Of a DNA stretch of 9,647 nucleotides, positions 1 through 6,738 are shown in pieces; the first letter of the stretch is position 1; each line of letters opens with the position of its first letter. The notes beneath the pieces were generated by a model. It was not told where the DNA came from, did not search any database, and saw only the letters and a list, made by a program, of their open reading frames with translations. The stretch comes from Actinomycetota bacterium. Lineage in GTDB: Bacteria; Actinomycetota; Actinomycetes; Nanopelagicales; Nanopelagicaceae. The position numbers and the translations under genes are program-made. The stretch spans positions 1 through 9,647 of the forward strand of contig CANMCL010000028.1 of NCBI GenBank assembly GCA_947496345.1. The letters are read 5' to 3'.

Positions 1-602
1 GCTGCTTGAGCGGCAGAGCGGTCCATCATCACATATTTGAGCGCAAGAGCATCGGCATCATCGCGAGTATCTGAAGCTTTGATGATTACAAATCTAACTC
101 CTGCTGCATACATCTTTTCAAAATTAACTAGAGCGCCGTTAGGGTGCTGCCAGCGACTGATATCTGCACCGTGAATTCTTCCTCCGGGACCAAGTTGATC
201 AATCATTGAAAGTGAAGAAGCGTTCGAAATTTCAGGTATAGATCTAACGGTTATCGATTTGCTGCTCGAGTAAATGTACTTACTACCTATTTTCGCTTTT
301 GCGCGGTAGTTAACCTTTGCATTTAACGCGGTAGCAACTGCAACTACTTGCCAAGTGCCAACACGCGCTGTCTTAGATGAGAAACGTGTATCTTGCCACT
401 TTCCATCTAACTGGATTTGTACAGAAACCTTAACTCCAGATTTAGCCGGCTTGAGTTCTCCATATAAAGTCACAATTGGTTCTTCGCCACCAGGAGTTTG
501 CTTAAGAGTCATACTCAATTTTGAAGTGGCGGCTTCAGATCCGATTGCTTGCAACGAGAAGAACCCCAGGCTCATTACGATAAAGACCACTAATTTTTTC
601 AT
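1..602 (-). CDS. Secreted Ig-like/GH25 lysozyme-family protein, 3' end cut by window edge
   Basis: The frame is open from an ATG at 602 to the left edge (200 residues, no stop seen). Residues 1 to about 25 form a signal peptide: two lysines, a hydrophobic stretch (LVVFIVMSLGFFSL), then a small-residue region near SEAAT that suits cleavage. Residues about 27-120 look like an Ig/Fn3-type beta-sandwich (TLYGELKP, GKWQ, VGTWQVVAVA, NYRAKA, SKSITV). From residue 144 the start of a glycoside hydrolase family 25 domain is visible: HGADISRWQHPNG, then AAGVRFVIIKASD, which match the first two strands of the family, with Asp147 in the conserved first-strand position. GH25 enzymes cut the beta-1,4 bond between N-acetylmuramate and N-acetylglucosamine in peptidoglycan, so an exported wall-cutting or wall-remodelling enzyme is inferred. 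The catalytic DxE motif would lie beyond the window, so activity cannot be judged. The ATG overlaps the stop of the upstream small gene (TAATG), which implies coupled translation. Confidence 0.85.
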   Translation of the reverse strand, partial: MKKLVVFIVMSLGFFSLQAIGSEAATSKLSMTLKQTPGGEEPIVTLYGELKPAKSGVKVSVQIQLDGKWQDTRFSSKTARVGTWQVVAVATALNAKVNYRAKAKIGSKYIYSSSKSITVRSIPEISNASSLSMIDQLGPGGRIHGADISRWQHPNGALVNFEKMYAAGVRFVIIKASDTRDDADALALKYVMMDRSAAQA

Positions 603-880
603 TAAATTTCTTCGATCTTTACATCGATATCCAAAATGGATCTAATTGATGAAATCAGGGAGTTCTGCAACTTCTCTCTAGTCGGTGAGTACTCGTGCCC
701 ACCTGAGAATTTGCGTGCATCCGAAAAATCGAGCGAGAGTTTTGCGCCATCAAAATCAGCGAGCCGCGCATCAAAATATGCGATCCAAGCGACTCGATCT
801 TGGCTCTCTAAATGATCAAGGACATCATTCCAGCGGCTGCGCAATTCGGGCAGAGAGAGCGGCGCATCCATGCCGCACAC
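602..880 (-). CDS. Small protein resembling the C-terminal tail of actinobacterial DnaX (gamma/tau)
   Basis: This is a 92-residue protein with no signal peptide or membrane segment. Its pattern (LPELRSRWNDVLDHLES, then AWIAYFDARLADFDGAKLSLDF, then a C-terminal helix and DIDVKIEEI) resembles the last domain of actinobacterial DNA polymerase III gamma/tau, which typically reads R..W..vL, W.......v..fdG..L.l.F, then a gvdW.i ending. The resemblance is from memory of the family and is modest. No ATPase domain precedes it: an in-frame TAA lies four codons upstream of the GTG at 880, so it stands alone. Start choice is uncertain between GTG 880 and ATG 871; neither has a clear Shine-Dalgarno. It begins about 28 bases after the response regulator stop, and its stop overlaps the start of the secreted GH25 gene, so it is probably co-transcribed with both. 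A gene remnant is possible, but the intact frame and coupled junction argue for a real gene. Function unknown. Confidence 0.7.
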   Translation of the reverse strand: MCGMDAPLSLPELRSRWNDVLDHLESQDRVAWIAYFDARLADFDGAKLSLDFSDARKFSGGHEYSPTREKLQNSLISSIRSILDIDVKIEEI

Positions 881-908
881 TTTACTGGGTTAGAGAAACC
901 AGAGTTAG

Positions 909-1583
909 CTAGTGGCGCGGTGAGCCGATCCATATGAAATATTCACCCGTTAAGACAACTCTCAGGTTCTGTGACCTGTCTGGTGAAACTCGTAAATGCT
1001 GTGCAATGCGGGCAACAATCTGTTCCACAGATTTTTCACTGACAAAACGTGACTTAGCGATTTCTGAGTTACTTAAACCTCTAGCAAGTAAGCGATAAGT
1101 TTCAATTTGAATATCAGTGAAGTCGGAAAGGATGCTACGAAAGGCATTCTCATGCAGGGATCCGTGGCTATCAATCCAAGACATCTTCTTCTTTTCCTTT
1201 ATTGCAACTAGTGAGTTAGAAATCGCATAACTTACAACCGATAAGTCAGAGACAGATTTTTTCAATATTACTTGAGATCCTAAAGGTATTTGCTTCTCTA
1301 CTAAACCAAGTAAGCGAAGATCTGGACAGGCGGTCATTAAGACGACACCAAGGAGGGGGTTAACTTTGCGAAATTTATTTACCAAGTCGAGCGCTTCTTC
1401 ACCGGCAAATTGAAGATCAACAAGCACCACTTCTGGTGAAAGAAACTTATAAAGATTCTGTGCAATTTCTTCAGTGTGTGCCTCTGCAACAACATTTATA
1501 GCGTGTAAGCGAAGTGCTGCACTTAGAGTTGCTAACTCAAATGCATCATCACTTGCAACTAAAACTGTTGGAGATTTGTTCAC
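909..1583 (-). CDS. Orphan response regulator, REC plus LuxR-like HTH
   Basis: The 224-residue protein starts with a receiver domain (about residues 5-125): acidic pair D12-D13 after strand 1, likely phosphorylated D56 in VVLVDLQF, T84 after strand 4 (VVLMTACPD) and a lysine pair K108-K109 after strand 5. A basic linker (KEKKK) leads to a C-terminal helix-turn-helix at about residues 155-215 (TDIQIETYRLLARGLSNSEIA, then SEKSVEQIVARIAQHL), which follows the LuxR/NarL pattern. All expected phospho-acceptor residues are present, so it is probably a phosphorylation-controlled transcription factor, but no sensor kinase lies in the window. The start is a GTG at 1583; AAGG at 1596-1599 is a distant ribosome site. 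A candidate promoter lies directly upstream (1605-1633). It heads a probable operon with the DnaX-tail-like gene and the GH25 gene, so control of wall or secretion functions is possible. Its targets are not known. Confidence 0.88.
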   Translation of the reverse strand: MNKSPTVLVASDDAFELATLSAALRLHAINVVAEAHTEEIAQNLYKFLSPEVVLVDLQFAGEEALDLVNKFRKVNPLLGVVLMTACPDLRLLGLVEKQIPLGSQVILKKSVSDLSVVSYAISNSLVAIKEKKKMSWIDSHGSLHENAFRSILSDFTDIQIETYRLLARGLSNSEIAKSRFVSEKSVEQIVARIAQHLRVSPDRSQNLRVVLTGEYFIWIGSPRH

Positions 1584-1604
1584 ACCTAAAGGTAACCTTG
1601 ATTA

Positions 1605-1633
1605 GTGATACGCAGGAGATAAAACGATTTCAA
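1605..1633 (-). promoter_or_regulatory. Candidate sigma70-type promoter of the response regulator operon
   Basis: Read on the minus strand, TTGAAA (1633-1628) and TATCAC (1610-1605) are separated by 17 bases, matching the -35 and -10 consensus at 5 and 4 of 6 positions. Transcription would start near 1598, leaving a leader of about 15 bases before the GTG at 1583. The -35 box is the left arm of the inverted repeat at 1627-1641. Found by eye only. Confidence 0.45.
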
Positions 1634-1641
1634 CTTGAAAT
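1627..1641. promoter_or_regulatory. Perfect 15-bp inverted repeat between divergent promoters (possible operator)
   Basis: ATTTCAA-C-TTGAAAT has two 7-base arms around one central base. Each arm carries TTGAAA, the -35 box of one of the two divergent candidate promoters (leftward to the response regulator, rightward to the oxidoreductase operon). A protein bound here would cover both -35 boxes. Whether it is an operator or merely two promoters placed back to back cannot be told from sequence. Confidence 0.4.
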
Positions 1642-1664
1642 AGTAGTGCTACCCCTACTTTAAT
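1635..1664 (+). promoter_or_regulatory. Candidate sigma70-type promoter reading right
   Basis: TTGAAA at 1635-1640 and TTTAAT at 1659-1664 are 18 bases apart, each matching consensus at 5 of 6 positions. The start would fall near 1671. The spacer contains a small inverted repeat, AGTAG (1642-1646) and CTACT (1655-1659). The leader would be long (about 155 bases) if translation starts at 1827, or about 60 bases if it starts at TTG 1734. The 1665-1826 stretch otherwise holds only weak hairpins such as CCTG/CAGG at 1707-1720; no known riboswitch was recognised. Confidence 0.4.
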
Positions 1665-1790
1665 ACTTTTTGTAACGCTTATGGAGCCGCCAACACATCA
1701 CCCGATCCTGCATTTTCAGGCCAGGGAGCCAGCTTGCTCAGCATCTCAGGCACTCCAATTTTAGTTCTCGTGCAGGTATTTTGGATTTTC

Positions 1791-1819
1791 TTGGCGGTAG
1801 CCAATTTTGCAAGTATTGT
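1791..1819 (+). promoter_or_regulatory. Candidate promoter for a leaderless start at ATG 1827
   Basis: TTGGCG at 1791-1796 and TATTGT at 1814-1819 are 17 bases apart, each matching consensus at 4 of 6. The -10 box ends 7 bases before ATG 1827, the spacing expected when the transcript begins at the start codon itself. No Shine-Dalgarno precedes 1827, which agrees with leaderless translation, common in actinobacteria. Both boxes are weak. Confidence 0.35.
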
Positions 1820-1826
1820 CACCGAT

Positions 1827-2792
1827 ATGCAGAAAGTACGCTGGGGATTTATCGGCGCCGGATATATTGCAAGGATCGCCCTATATCCAGCGCTAATTAA
1901 TTCCGAAGTTGGCGAGATTTATGCCGTGGGATCAAAAGATCTAGAACGCGGAATGTCTTTATCTCCTACCGGTCTGGTTTATACAGATTACGAGCAACTG
2001 CTTGCCGACCCTAAAGTTGAAGCTATTTACATTTCGCTACCGAATTCTTTACATATTGAATGGTCAATAAAAGCGATGCGCGCCGGTAAACATGTTCTAT
2101 GTGAAAAACCTGCCGCGATGGATGTGGCAGAACTTAAAGAGGCAATTGCGGTCGCCAATGAAACTGGACGTATCTTTATGGAAGCTAGTTGGAATCGTTG
2201 GCATCCAAGAACCTTGCGCCTAAAGGAGATTATTGACTCTGGAGTAATCGGTGAGGTTAAAAACATTCGCACCGCATTTACTTATGACGGACTAGATCCC
2301 AGCAATATTCGGGCTATTTACGAATTAGGCGGCGGAGGGCTTTATGATCTCGGACCATATTCTGTGGCGGCCCCAATTTGGTTGATGGATTTTGCACCAG
2401 TAAGCAACATCAAGACTGATGTTATTTGGCATCCCGGTGGATGTGATGAAACGCTAAATATCTCATTCGATATTGGCGGCGCACATGCCGAAGCTTTAAC
2501 TTCTATGAATACACCGAGCACCCTTTACTTTGATGTCGTGGGCACAAAAGGAAGAGTTTCTTTGACTGGAAACGACGCCTTTAACTCTCACAACAAGGCC
2601 AGCGCACTTGAATTAGAAGTAGATGGCAAGGTGAGCGATGAAAACTTCGCTGCTTGCGATCCTTACCAATTAATGGCTGATTCCATGTCGCGGCGCATTC
2701 GCGGGGGAGAAGGTTGGTTAATGCCGCATTCTCAATCGATCGCATTTGCAGAAGTCTTTGAACGCGGATTTGAAGTAATGGGTCGCCCCTAA
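1827..2792 (+). CDS. Gfo/Idh/MocA oxidoreductase, dihydrodiol/D-xylose dehydrogenase-like
   Basis: NAD(P)-dependent sugar or polyol dehydrogenase, about 321 residues from ATG 1827, the usual family length. The Rossmann fold starts at once (VRWGFIGAGYIA, glycine-rich loop at residues 8-15), followed by the family's EKP motif (CEKPAA, K94) and the C-terminal catalytic region with ELGGGGLYDLGPY (D174, Y178). A tyrosine in place of the inositol-dehydrogenase histidine is typical of the dihydrodiol dehydrogenase, NADP-D-xylose dehydrogenase and glucose-fructose oxidoreductase branch. WNRWHPR is also typical of that branch. The frame stays open upstream to a TTG at 1734 with GGGAG five bases before it, but this would add 31 mostly hydrophobic residues before the nucleotide-binding fold, so ATG 1827 is preferred. 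Its stop lies 12 bases before the preferred start of the acetoacetyl-CoA synthetase, so the two probably form an operon. Substrate unknown. Confidence 0.88.
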   Translation: MQKVRWGFIGAGYIARIALYPALINSEVGEIYAVGSKDLERGMSLSPTGLVYTDYEQLLADPKVEAIYISLPNSLHIEWSIKAMRAGKHVLCEKPAAMDVAELKEAIAVANETGRIFMEASWNRWHPRTLRLKEIIDSGVIGEVKNIRTAFTYDGLDPSNIRAIYELGGGGLYDLGPYSVAAPIWLMDFAPVSNIKTDVIWHPGGCDETLNISFDIGGAHAEALTSMNTPSTLYFDVVGTKGRVSLTGNDAFNSHNKASALELEVDGKVSDENFAACDPYQLMADSMSRRIRGGEGWLMPHSQSIAFAEVFERGFEVMGRP

Positions 2793-2794
2793 GT

Positions 2795-2798
2795 GAGG
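2795..2798 (+). promoter_or_regulatory. Shine-Dalgarno that favours start at GTG 2805
   Basis: GAGG lies 6 bases before GTG 2805. The alternative GTG at 2793 directly abuts the upstream stop and has no good ribosome site in front of it; its own codons contain this GAGG. Confidence 0.55.
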
Positions 2799-2804
2799 CA
2801 ACGG

Positions 2805-4688
2805 GTGCTGTGGGAGCCAGAACCTTCTGAAGATCTGGCTATCGATAAGTTAAAGAGATTTGCCAAAGTAAGTGATTTCCAAAGCCTTCATAAATGGTCA
2901 ATTGAGAATAAGGAAACCTTTTGGCGATATGTATTTGAAGATAGCGGCGTAGTCGGAACCCTTGGCGAAAAGGCAATAATTGATCGCGGCTTTCTTGACA
3001 GTCAATTCTTCCCCGATGCAAAGCTAAATATCGTAGACACCTTATTAAAGGGTAGCGATGATCAAATTGTAATAACTGAGATAAGCGAATCCGGATTCAA
3101 AAAGAGTTATTCGCGCGCACAAGTACGCCATATTGCCAACCAAGTTGCCTTTGGCTTACAGCAAATCGGCCTTAAGGAAGGCGATGTTGTTTCGGCAATT
3201 GTTGCCAACGTAGCAGAGACTGTATTTATCGCACTCGGTGCCCTGAAAATCGGTGCCATTTTTTCCAGCACATCTGCCGATTTCGGAACCGCAACTGTCT
3301 TAGATAGATTTGAACAGATTCGACCAAAGGTTCTATTGGTCACGACGAGTTACAAATATAACGGCAAAGAAATCGATTGTTCAGAAAAAATCGCTGAAAT
3401 AGTCGCACAACTTCCAACTCTTGAGAAAGTCATCTCAATTGGATCGGTAAGTTCGCCATATCAAAGTTTTAGCGAGTGGATTGCTACCTGTGACCCGAAG
3501 AGTGAAATTTCAATACCTGGTGGTTTTGATCGACCAGGTTTCATCTTGTTCTCATCTGGTACAACTGGCAAACCAAAATGTATCGTGCACAGCGCTGCGG
3601 GAGTATTGTTAAAGGCGCTTAGTGAGCAGAGATACCACCTTGATATAAAAGCTAATGATGAAGTTTTCTACTTCACAACGTGTGGCTGGATGATGTGGAA
3701 CTGGCTCTTTATGGCGATGGGAACCGGTGCGGGAATAGTTCTATACGACGGAAATCCCATGCACCCAACACCAGAGCGTTTATTTGATCTAGCCGATGAA
3801 AACCAATTAACTTTCCTTGGCGTTTCTGCTAAATATATAGATTCAATTCGTAAATTAAATTTGCGACCAAGAGAAACACATAAACTTTCTAAATTGCGCA
3901 CGGTTGCCTCAACTGGATCGCCACTTAGTCCAGAAGGCTTTAACTTTATTTACGAAAACGTTGCATCCAGCGTCCATCTCGCTTCAATCTCGGGAGGAAC
4001 CGATATCTGCGGATGTTTTATGCTCGGCGCTCCCGATATGCCGGTTTATTCAGGTCAGATTCAAGTGCCAGCGCTGGGACTTGATGTACAAGTTTTAAGT
4101 GAGAATGGCGATGTGGCAAAAGTCGGAGTCAATGGAGAGCTAGTTTGTAGAAACGTATTTCCTTCTGTTCCGCTCTATTTCTGGGACGATCCAGGTAACG
4201 CTAAATTTAAGTCTGCTTACTTTGAAAGATTTGCCGACGTATGGACGCATGGAGACTATGTAGAAAAGACTCTAGAAGGTGGCTTCATTGTGCAAGGCCG
4301 CTCAGATGCAACGCTAAATGCCAGTGGAGTGCGGATCGGTACCGCGGAGATTTATCGCATCACTGAGGAGTTTGCTGAAGTTACCGAATCTTTGGCGATT
4401 GCCCAAAAGTGGGATGGCGATACAAGAGTCATTCTTTTTGTAAAAATGGCAGAGGGAATAGATTTAACAGAAGAACTTGTTACTCAGATTAAATCGGCGC
4501 TAAAGACGAAAGCGAGCCCGCGCCACGTGCCTGCGCTCATTTTGCAAGCGCCCGAATTTCCGCGGACCAAGAGCAATAAACTCGTGGAAATCGCCGTTGC
4601 AAATGTAATAAATAAGGTAGCGAACAACAACTTAGGTGCACTTGCCAATCCAGAATCTTTAGATTGGTTTAGCGGCTTAAATCTTTAA
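2805..4688 (+). CDS. aacS: Acetoacetyl-CoA synthetase (acetoacetate-CoA ligase)
   Basis: ATP-dependent activation of acetoacetate to acetoacetyl-CoA with AMP and pyrophosphate (EC 6.2.1.16), in the cytoplasm. The protein is about 627 residues, close to the family's 650. Numbered from GTG 2805, an N-terminal ACS-type cap covers about 20-80 (HKWSIENKETFWRYVF). The AMP-binding P-loop SSGTTGKPK is near 250-258, ISGGTDICGCF near 395, WTHGDY near 480, the hinge SDATLNASGVRIG near 500-512, and PRTKSNKLVEIAV near 586-598. The last holds the catalytic lysine, in SNK rather than the commoner SGK. The GGTDICG, PLYFWDDP and LVEIAV signatures separate it from acetyl- and propionyl-CoA synthetases. A longer start at GTG 2793 adds four residues. 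It follows a dehydrogenase in the same direction, so acetoacetate or a related keto acid may be used for carbon or lipid building. Its last 20 bases overlap the convergent dehydrogenase gene. Confidence 0.92.
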   Translation: MLWEPEPSEDLAIDKLKRFAKVSDFQSLHKWSIENKETFWRYVFEDSGVVGTLGEKAIIDRGFLDSQFFPDAKLNIVDTLLKGSDDQIVITEISESGFKKSYSRAQVRHIANQVAFGLQQIGLKEGDVVSAIVANVAETVFIALGALKIGAIFSSTSADFGTATVLDRFEQIRPKVLLVTTSYKYNGKEIDCSEKIAEIVAQLPTLEKVISIGSVSSPYQSFSEWIATCDPKSEISIPGGFDRPGFILFSSGTTGKPKCIVHSAAGVLLKALSEQRYHLDIKANDEVFYFTTCGWMMWNWLFMAMGTGAGIVLYDGNPMHPTPERLFDLADENQLTFLGVSAKYIDSIRKLNLRPRETHKLSKLRTVASTGSPLSPEGFNFIYENVASSVHLASISGGTDICGCFMLGAPDMPVYSGQIQVPALGLDVQVLSENGDVAKVGVNGELVCRNVFPSVPLYFWDDPGNAKFKSAYFERFADVWTHGDYVEKTLEGGFIVQGRSDATLNASGVRIGTAEIYRITEEFAEVTESLAIAQKWDGDTRVILFVKMAEGIDLTEELVTQIKSALKTKASPRHVPALILQAPEFPRTKSNKLVEIAVANVINKVANNNLGALANPESLDWFSGLNL

Positions 4689-5838
4689 CTTGCTCCCAAG
4701 TGCGCGAGCTCCAAGAGTTAATCAAAGCTTGTTGCACGCTAACTACATCGACCGCCTCTTTAAAGCTTTGGCCAAAGGCTTTGCCTTCAACTATTGATTG
4801 CATAAAGACATAATCTTCAATTGCAACCAGATCTTCAAATCCAATGGCATTTGCCTGCCCAGGAACAAATGCTCCGTGGAATGGGAAGCGATCTCCACCG
4901 TAAATAGTCGTGTAGCCAGTGTTAAGCGAACTTCCTAGTTCGTAATATTGCAACTCGTTTATCTTTTCCAAGTTCCACAAAAGTGATCCCTTGGTTCCGT
5001 AAATTTCAAAGGCGTTCTGACTTTCTGGTCCAACGACTGTGCGGCTCACTTCAAAAGTTCCGGTAGCGCCATTAGCGAAAGTGCAGAGCATCGAAGCGAA
5101 ATCTTCATTTTCAACAAGTCCCTTTGGATCACTTGCCTTGCCACGGGAGTAATGGCTGGCATTTGCGGAAGGCAATGGACGCTCTTTGATTGTGGTGTTC
5201 TGCATTCCGACAACTTCAGAAATTGGACCTACTAAAAACTGTGCCATTGAAACGCTGTGGCTCAAAATGTCGCTGGATACTCCGTAACCAGCATCGGCTA
5301 ACTTGAAACGCCAAGTGAGCAAACCGAGTTCATCGCTTCCATACATACTCAAGAAACGTCCGCGGTAATGCGTGATTTCTCCGAGCGCACCGCTAGCAAT
5401 CAAGTTCTTTGCGTGCAGAACCAGGGGAGCCCAAACATAGTTATAGCCAACTCCAGTTGGAACGCCAGCGCTCTTCGCTAATTTATAAGCTTCAACTGTT
5501 TGTTCTGGTTTTCCACCGATTGGTTTTTCACTAAATACCGCTTTACCAGCCTTAGTTGCCGCTTCAATCATCGGAAGATGCAACATATTTGGAGCTGTTA
5601 CCCACACTGCATCTACATCTGATGCAGTTGCTGCCTCCATCCAATCACCAGTGGCGCGCGCGAATCCGTAATCTTCAACTGCGCTCTTCTGTCGCACAGG
5701 ATCAACATCCGCACAAACTTGCAGGATTGGTTGGAAACCGCGATCAGGAAATAGCGATGGAATGCGTAGCGCAGAGCGTGAGTGTGCTTGTCCCATCCAG
5801 CCGAGACCGAGAACTGCAATGCGGATATCTTTTTTCAT
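4669..5838 (-). CDS. Gfo/Idh/MocA oxidoreductase in the inositol operon
   Basis: A 389-residue NAD(P)-dependent dehydrogenase. It has the nucleotide-binding loop GLGWMGQAH (residues 11-19), ADVDP after strand 2, the EKP motif at 104-106 (K105) and the catalytic pair D190 and H194 in SSDILSH, the D-x-x-x-H arrangement of inositol-type dehydrogenases. The length and the long C-terminal part (YGTKGSLLWN, then IEDYVFMQSIVEG) match a group often found in actinobacterial inositol clusters. Oxidation of an inositol isomer such as scyllo-inositol, or of a related cyclic polyol, is inferred from motifs and context only. It starts at ATG 5838, four bases after the iolB stop, with an AAGG ribosome site inside the end of iolB, so it is the last gene of a four-gene operon. 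The 3' end overlaps the convergent acetoacetyl-CoA synthetase by 20 bases, and no terminator lies between them. Confidence 0.88.
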   Translation of the reverse strand: MKKDIRIAVLGLGWMGQAHSRSALRIPSLFPDRGFQPILQVCADVDPVRQKSAVEDYGFARATGDWMEAATASDVDAVWVTAPNMLHLPMIEAATKAGKAVFSEKPIGGKPEQTVEAYKLAKSAGVPTGVGYNYVWAPLVLHAKNLIASGALGEITHYRGRFLSMYGSDELGLLTWRFKLADAGYGVSSDILSHSVSMAQFLVGPISEVVGMQNTTIKERPLPSANASHYSRGKASDPKGLVENEDFASMLCTFANGATGTFEVSRTVVGPESQNAFEIYGTKGSLLWNLEKINELQYYELGSSLNTGYTTIYGGDRFPFHGAFVPGQANAIGFEDLVAIEDYVFMQSIVEGKAFGQSFKEAVDVVSVQQALINSWSSRTWEQVKDLSR

Positions 5839-5842
5839 TTTT

Positions 5843-6736
5843 CTAACCTTTTTCTATCTTGCCTTGGGCTGAAGTAACTGGACAACGAGGGTCTTGCACT
5901 TGATCGTTCCATGAATCTCTAATCCAGTGATGTGCTGGATCATCGCAAAAAGCCATACTGCGTTCGGCGGCAGGTCCGGCCATTACATTTAAAAAGTACA
6001 TTGGATATTCAGGGGAAGCGATTGATGGTCCGTGATAACCATGAGGCACCACATAAGTATCTTTATCGTGAATGGTCACAGTTTCATCTACAGAACCATC
6101 GACGGTATAAACGTGGAAGAAGCCAACGCCTTCGCCATCACCGTGGTCGGTTCCTTCCTTACCAATTTGGAAGTAGTAAACCTCTTCGTTAATTGTGGGA
6201 CAACCCGGAAATTTATCGTGGCGGTGTGGTGGCCAAGAGGAAAGATTTCCACCTGGAGTAATAACTTCGCAGACCAAAATTTTATGACAAGCGGTAAAAC
6301 TAGTTGGCGTTGCAATGTTATTCACTTGGCGGGTTGCCTTACCTGAGCCGCGAACTTCAACGGAAACGCCTTCAGCAGGTGTGTAGCAAACTGGAAATTG
6401 CTCACTCGCTTCAGCGGTCAATAACGCTACTTCGCCAGATTTTCCAGAGAATTTCACTGATGAATTAACTGGAAGATAGATCCAGTCGGAAACTGCTGCA
6501 AAAACTCCAGTGCGACCTTTTAAAGTAAATGACTGACCATCTACATCTACCTTCACATCTTGAGCAGAGAGCGGAAGCAATATCGCCTCACGCCCTTTAA
6601 GTTCAACGCTAACTTCAGCACGCTTTGCTAAGTCATAAGTATAGAAACCACAGAACTCCCATTGCGCATCCTTTGGCGTTAATGAAATCTCTGCATCCGC
6701 AGTCGCTAGCGTTCCAGCGGGTTTATACCAACTCAT
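5843..6736 (-). CDS. iolB: 5-deoxy-glucuronate isomerase
   Basis: IolB converts 5-deoxy-glucuronate to 5-dehydro-2-deoxy-gluconate in myo-inositol breakdown. From ATG 6736 it has 297 residues, the usual family length, as two cupin-like halves. The metal-site half is clear: GGNLSSWPPHRHD (H171, H173), INEEVYYF (E184/E185), VVPHGYHGP (H235), and YFLNVMAGP, with a C-terminal DDPAHHWIRDSW typical of the family. H171, H173, one of the glutamates and H235 are likely metal ligands by analogy with KduI/IolB. Three tandem start codons occur: TTG 6742, ATG 6739 and ATG 6736. AAGG sits 6 bases before 6736 but only 3 before 6739, so 6736 is preferred; ATG 6739 would overlap the upstream stop by one base (TGATG). 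Either way translation is coupled to the aldolase-like gene. Confidence 0.93.
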   Translation of the reverse strand: MSWYKPAGTLATADAEISLTPKDAQWEFCGFYTYDLAKRAEVSVELKGREAILLPLSAQDVKVDVDGQSFTLKGRTGVFAAVSDWIYLPVNSSVKFSGKSGEVALLTAEASEQFPVCYTPAEGVSVEVRGSGKATRQVNNIATPTSFTACHKILVCEVITPGGNLSSWPPHRHDKFPGCPTINEEVYYFQIGKEGTDHGDGEGVGFFHVYTVDGSVDETVTIHDKDTYVVPHGYHGPSIASPEYPMYFLNVMAGPAAERSMAFCDDPAHHWIRDSWNDQVQDPRCPVTSAQGKIEKG

Positions 6737-6738
6737 CA

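Noticed and set aside
881..908. Possible terminator or hairpin between the response regulator and the DnaX-tail-like gene
   Set aside because: Only an imperfect CTGG/CCAG stem with no following T-run; not a terminator.
355..912. Plus-strand open frames opposite the GH25 and DnaX-tail-like genes
   Set aside because: The minus-strand reading gives a signal peptide, a GH25 motif and a coupled junction; the plus-strand products show nothing.
1588..1599. Short palindrome AAGGT-A-ACCTT before the response regulator start
   Set aside because: Five-base arms with a one-base centre, overlapping the presumed ribosome site; too weak to call an operator.
1734..1826. N-terminal extension of the first oxidoreductase from TTG 1734, with a hydrophobic stretch like a membrane anchor
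   Set aside because: It precedes a complete Rossmann-fold start and lacks a Tat or lipobox motif; more likely untranslated DNA that happens to be open. Kept as an alternative start only.
1665..1826. Possible riboswitch or small RNA in the leader
   Set aside because: Only four-base hairpins (such as 1707-1720) were found and no known riboswitch core was recognised.
5556..6346. Several plus-strand open frames opposite the dehydrogenase and iolB
   Set aside because: They lie wholly within conserved genes on the other strand and show no recognisable motif.
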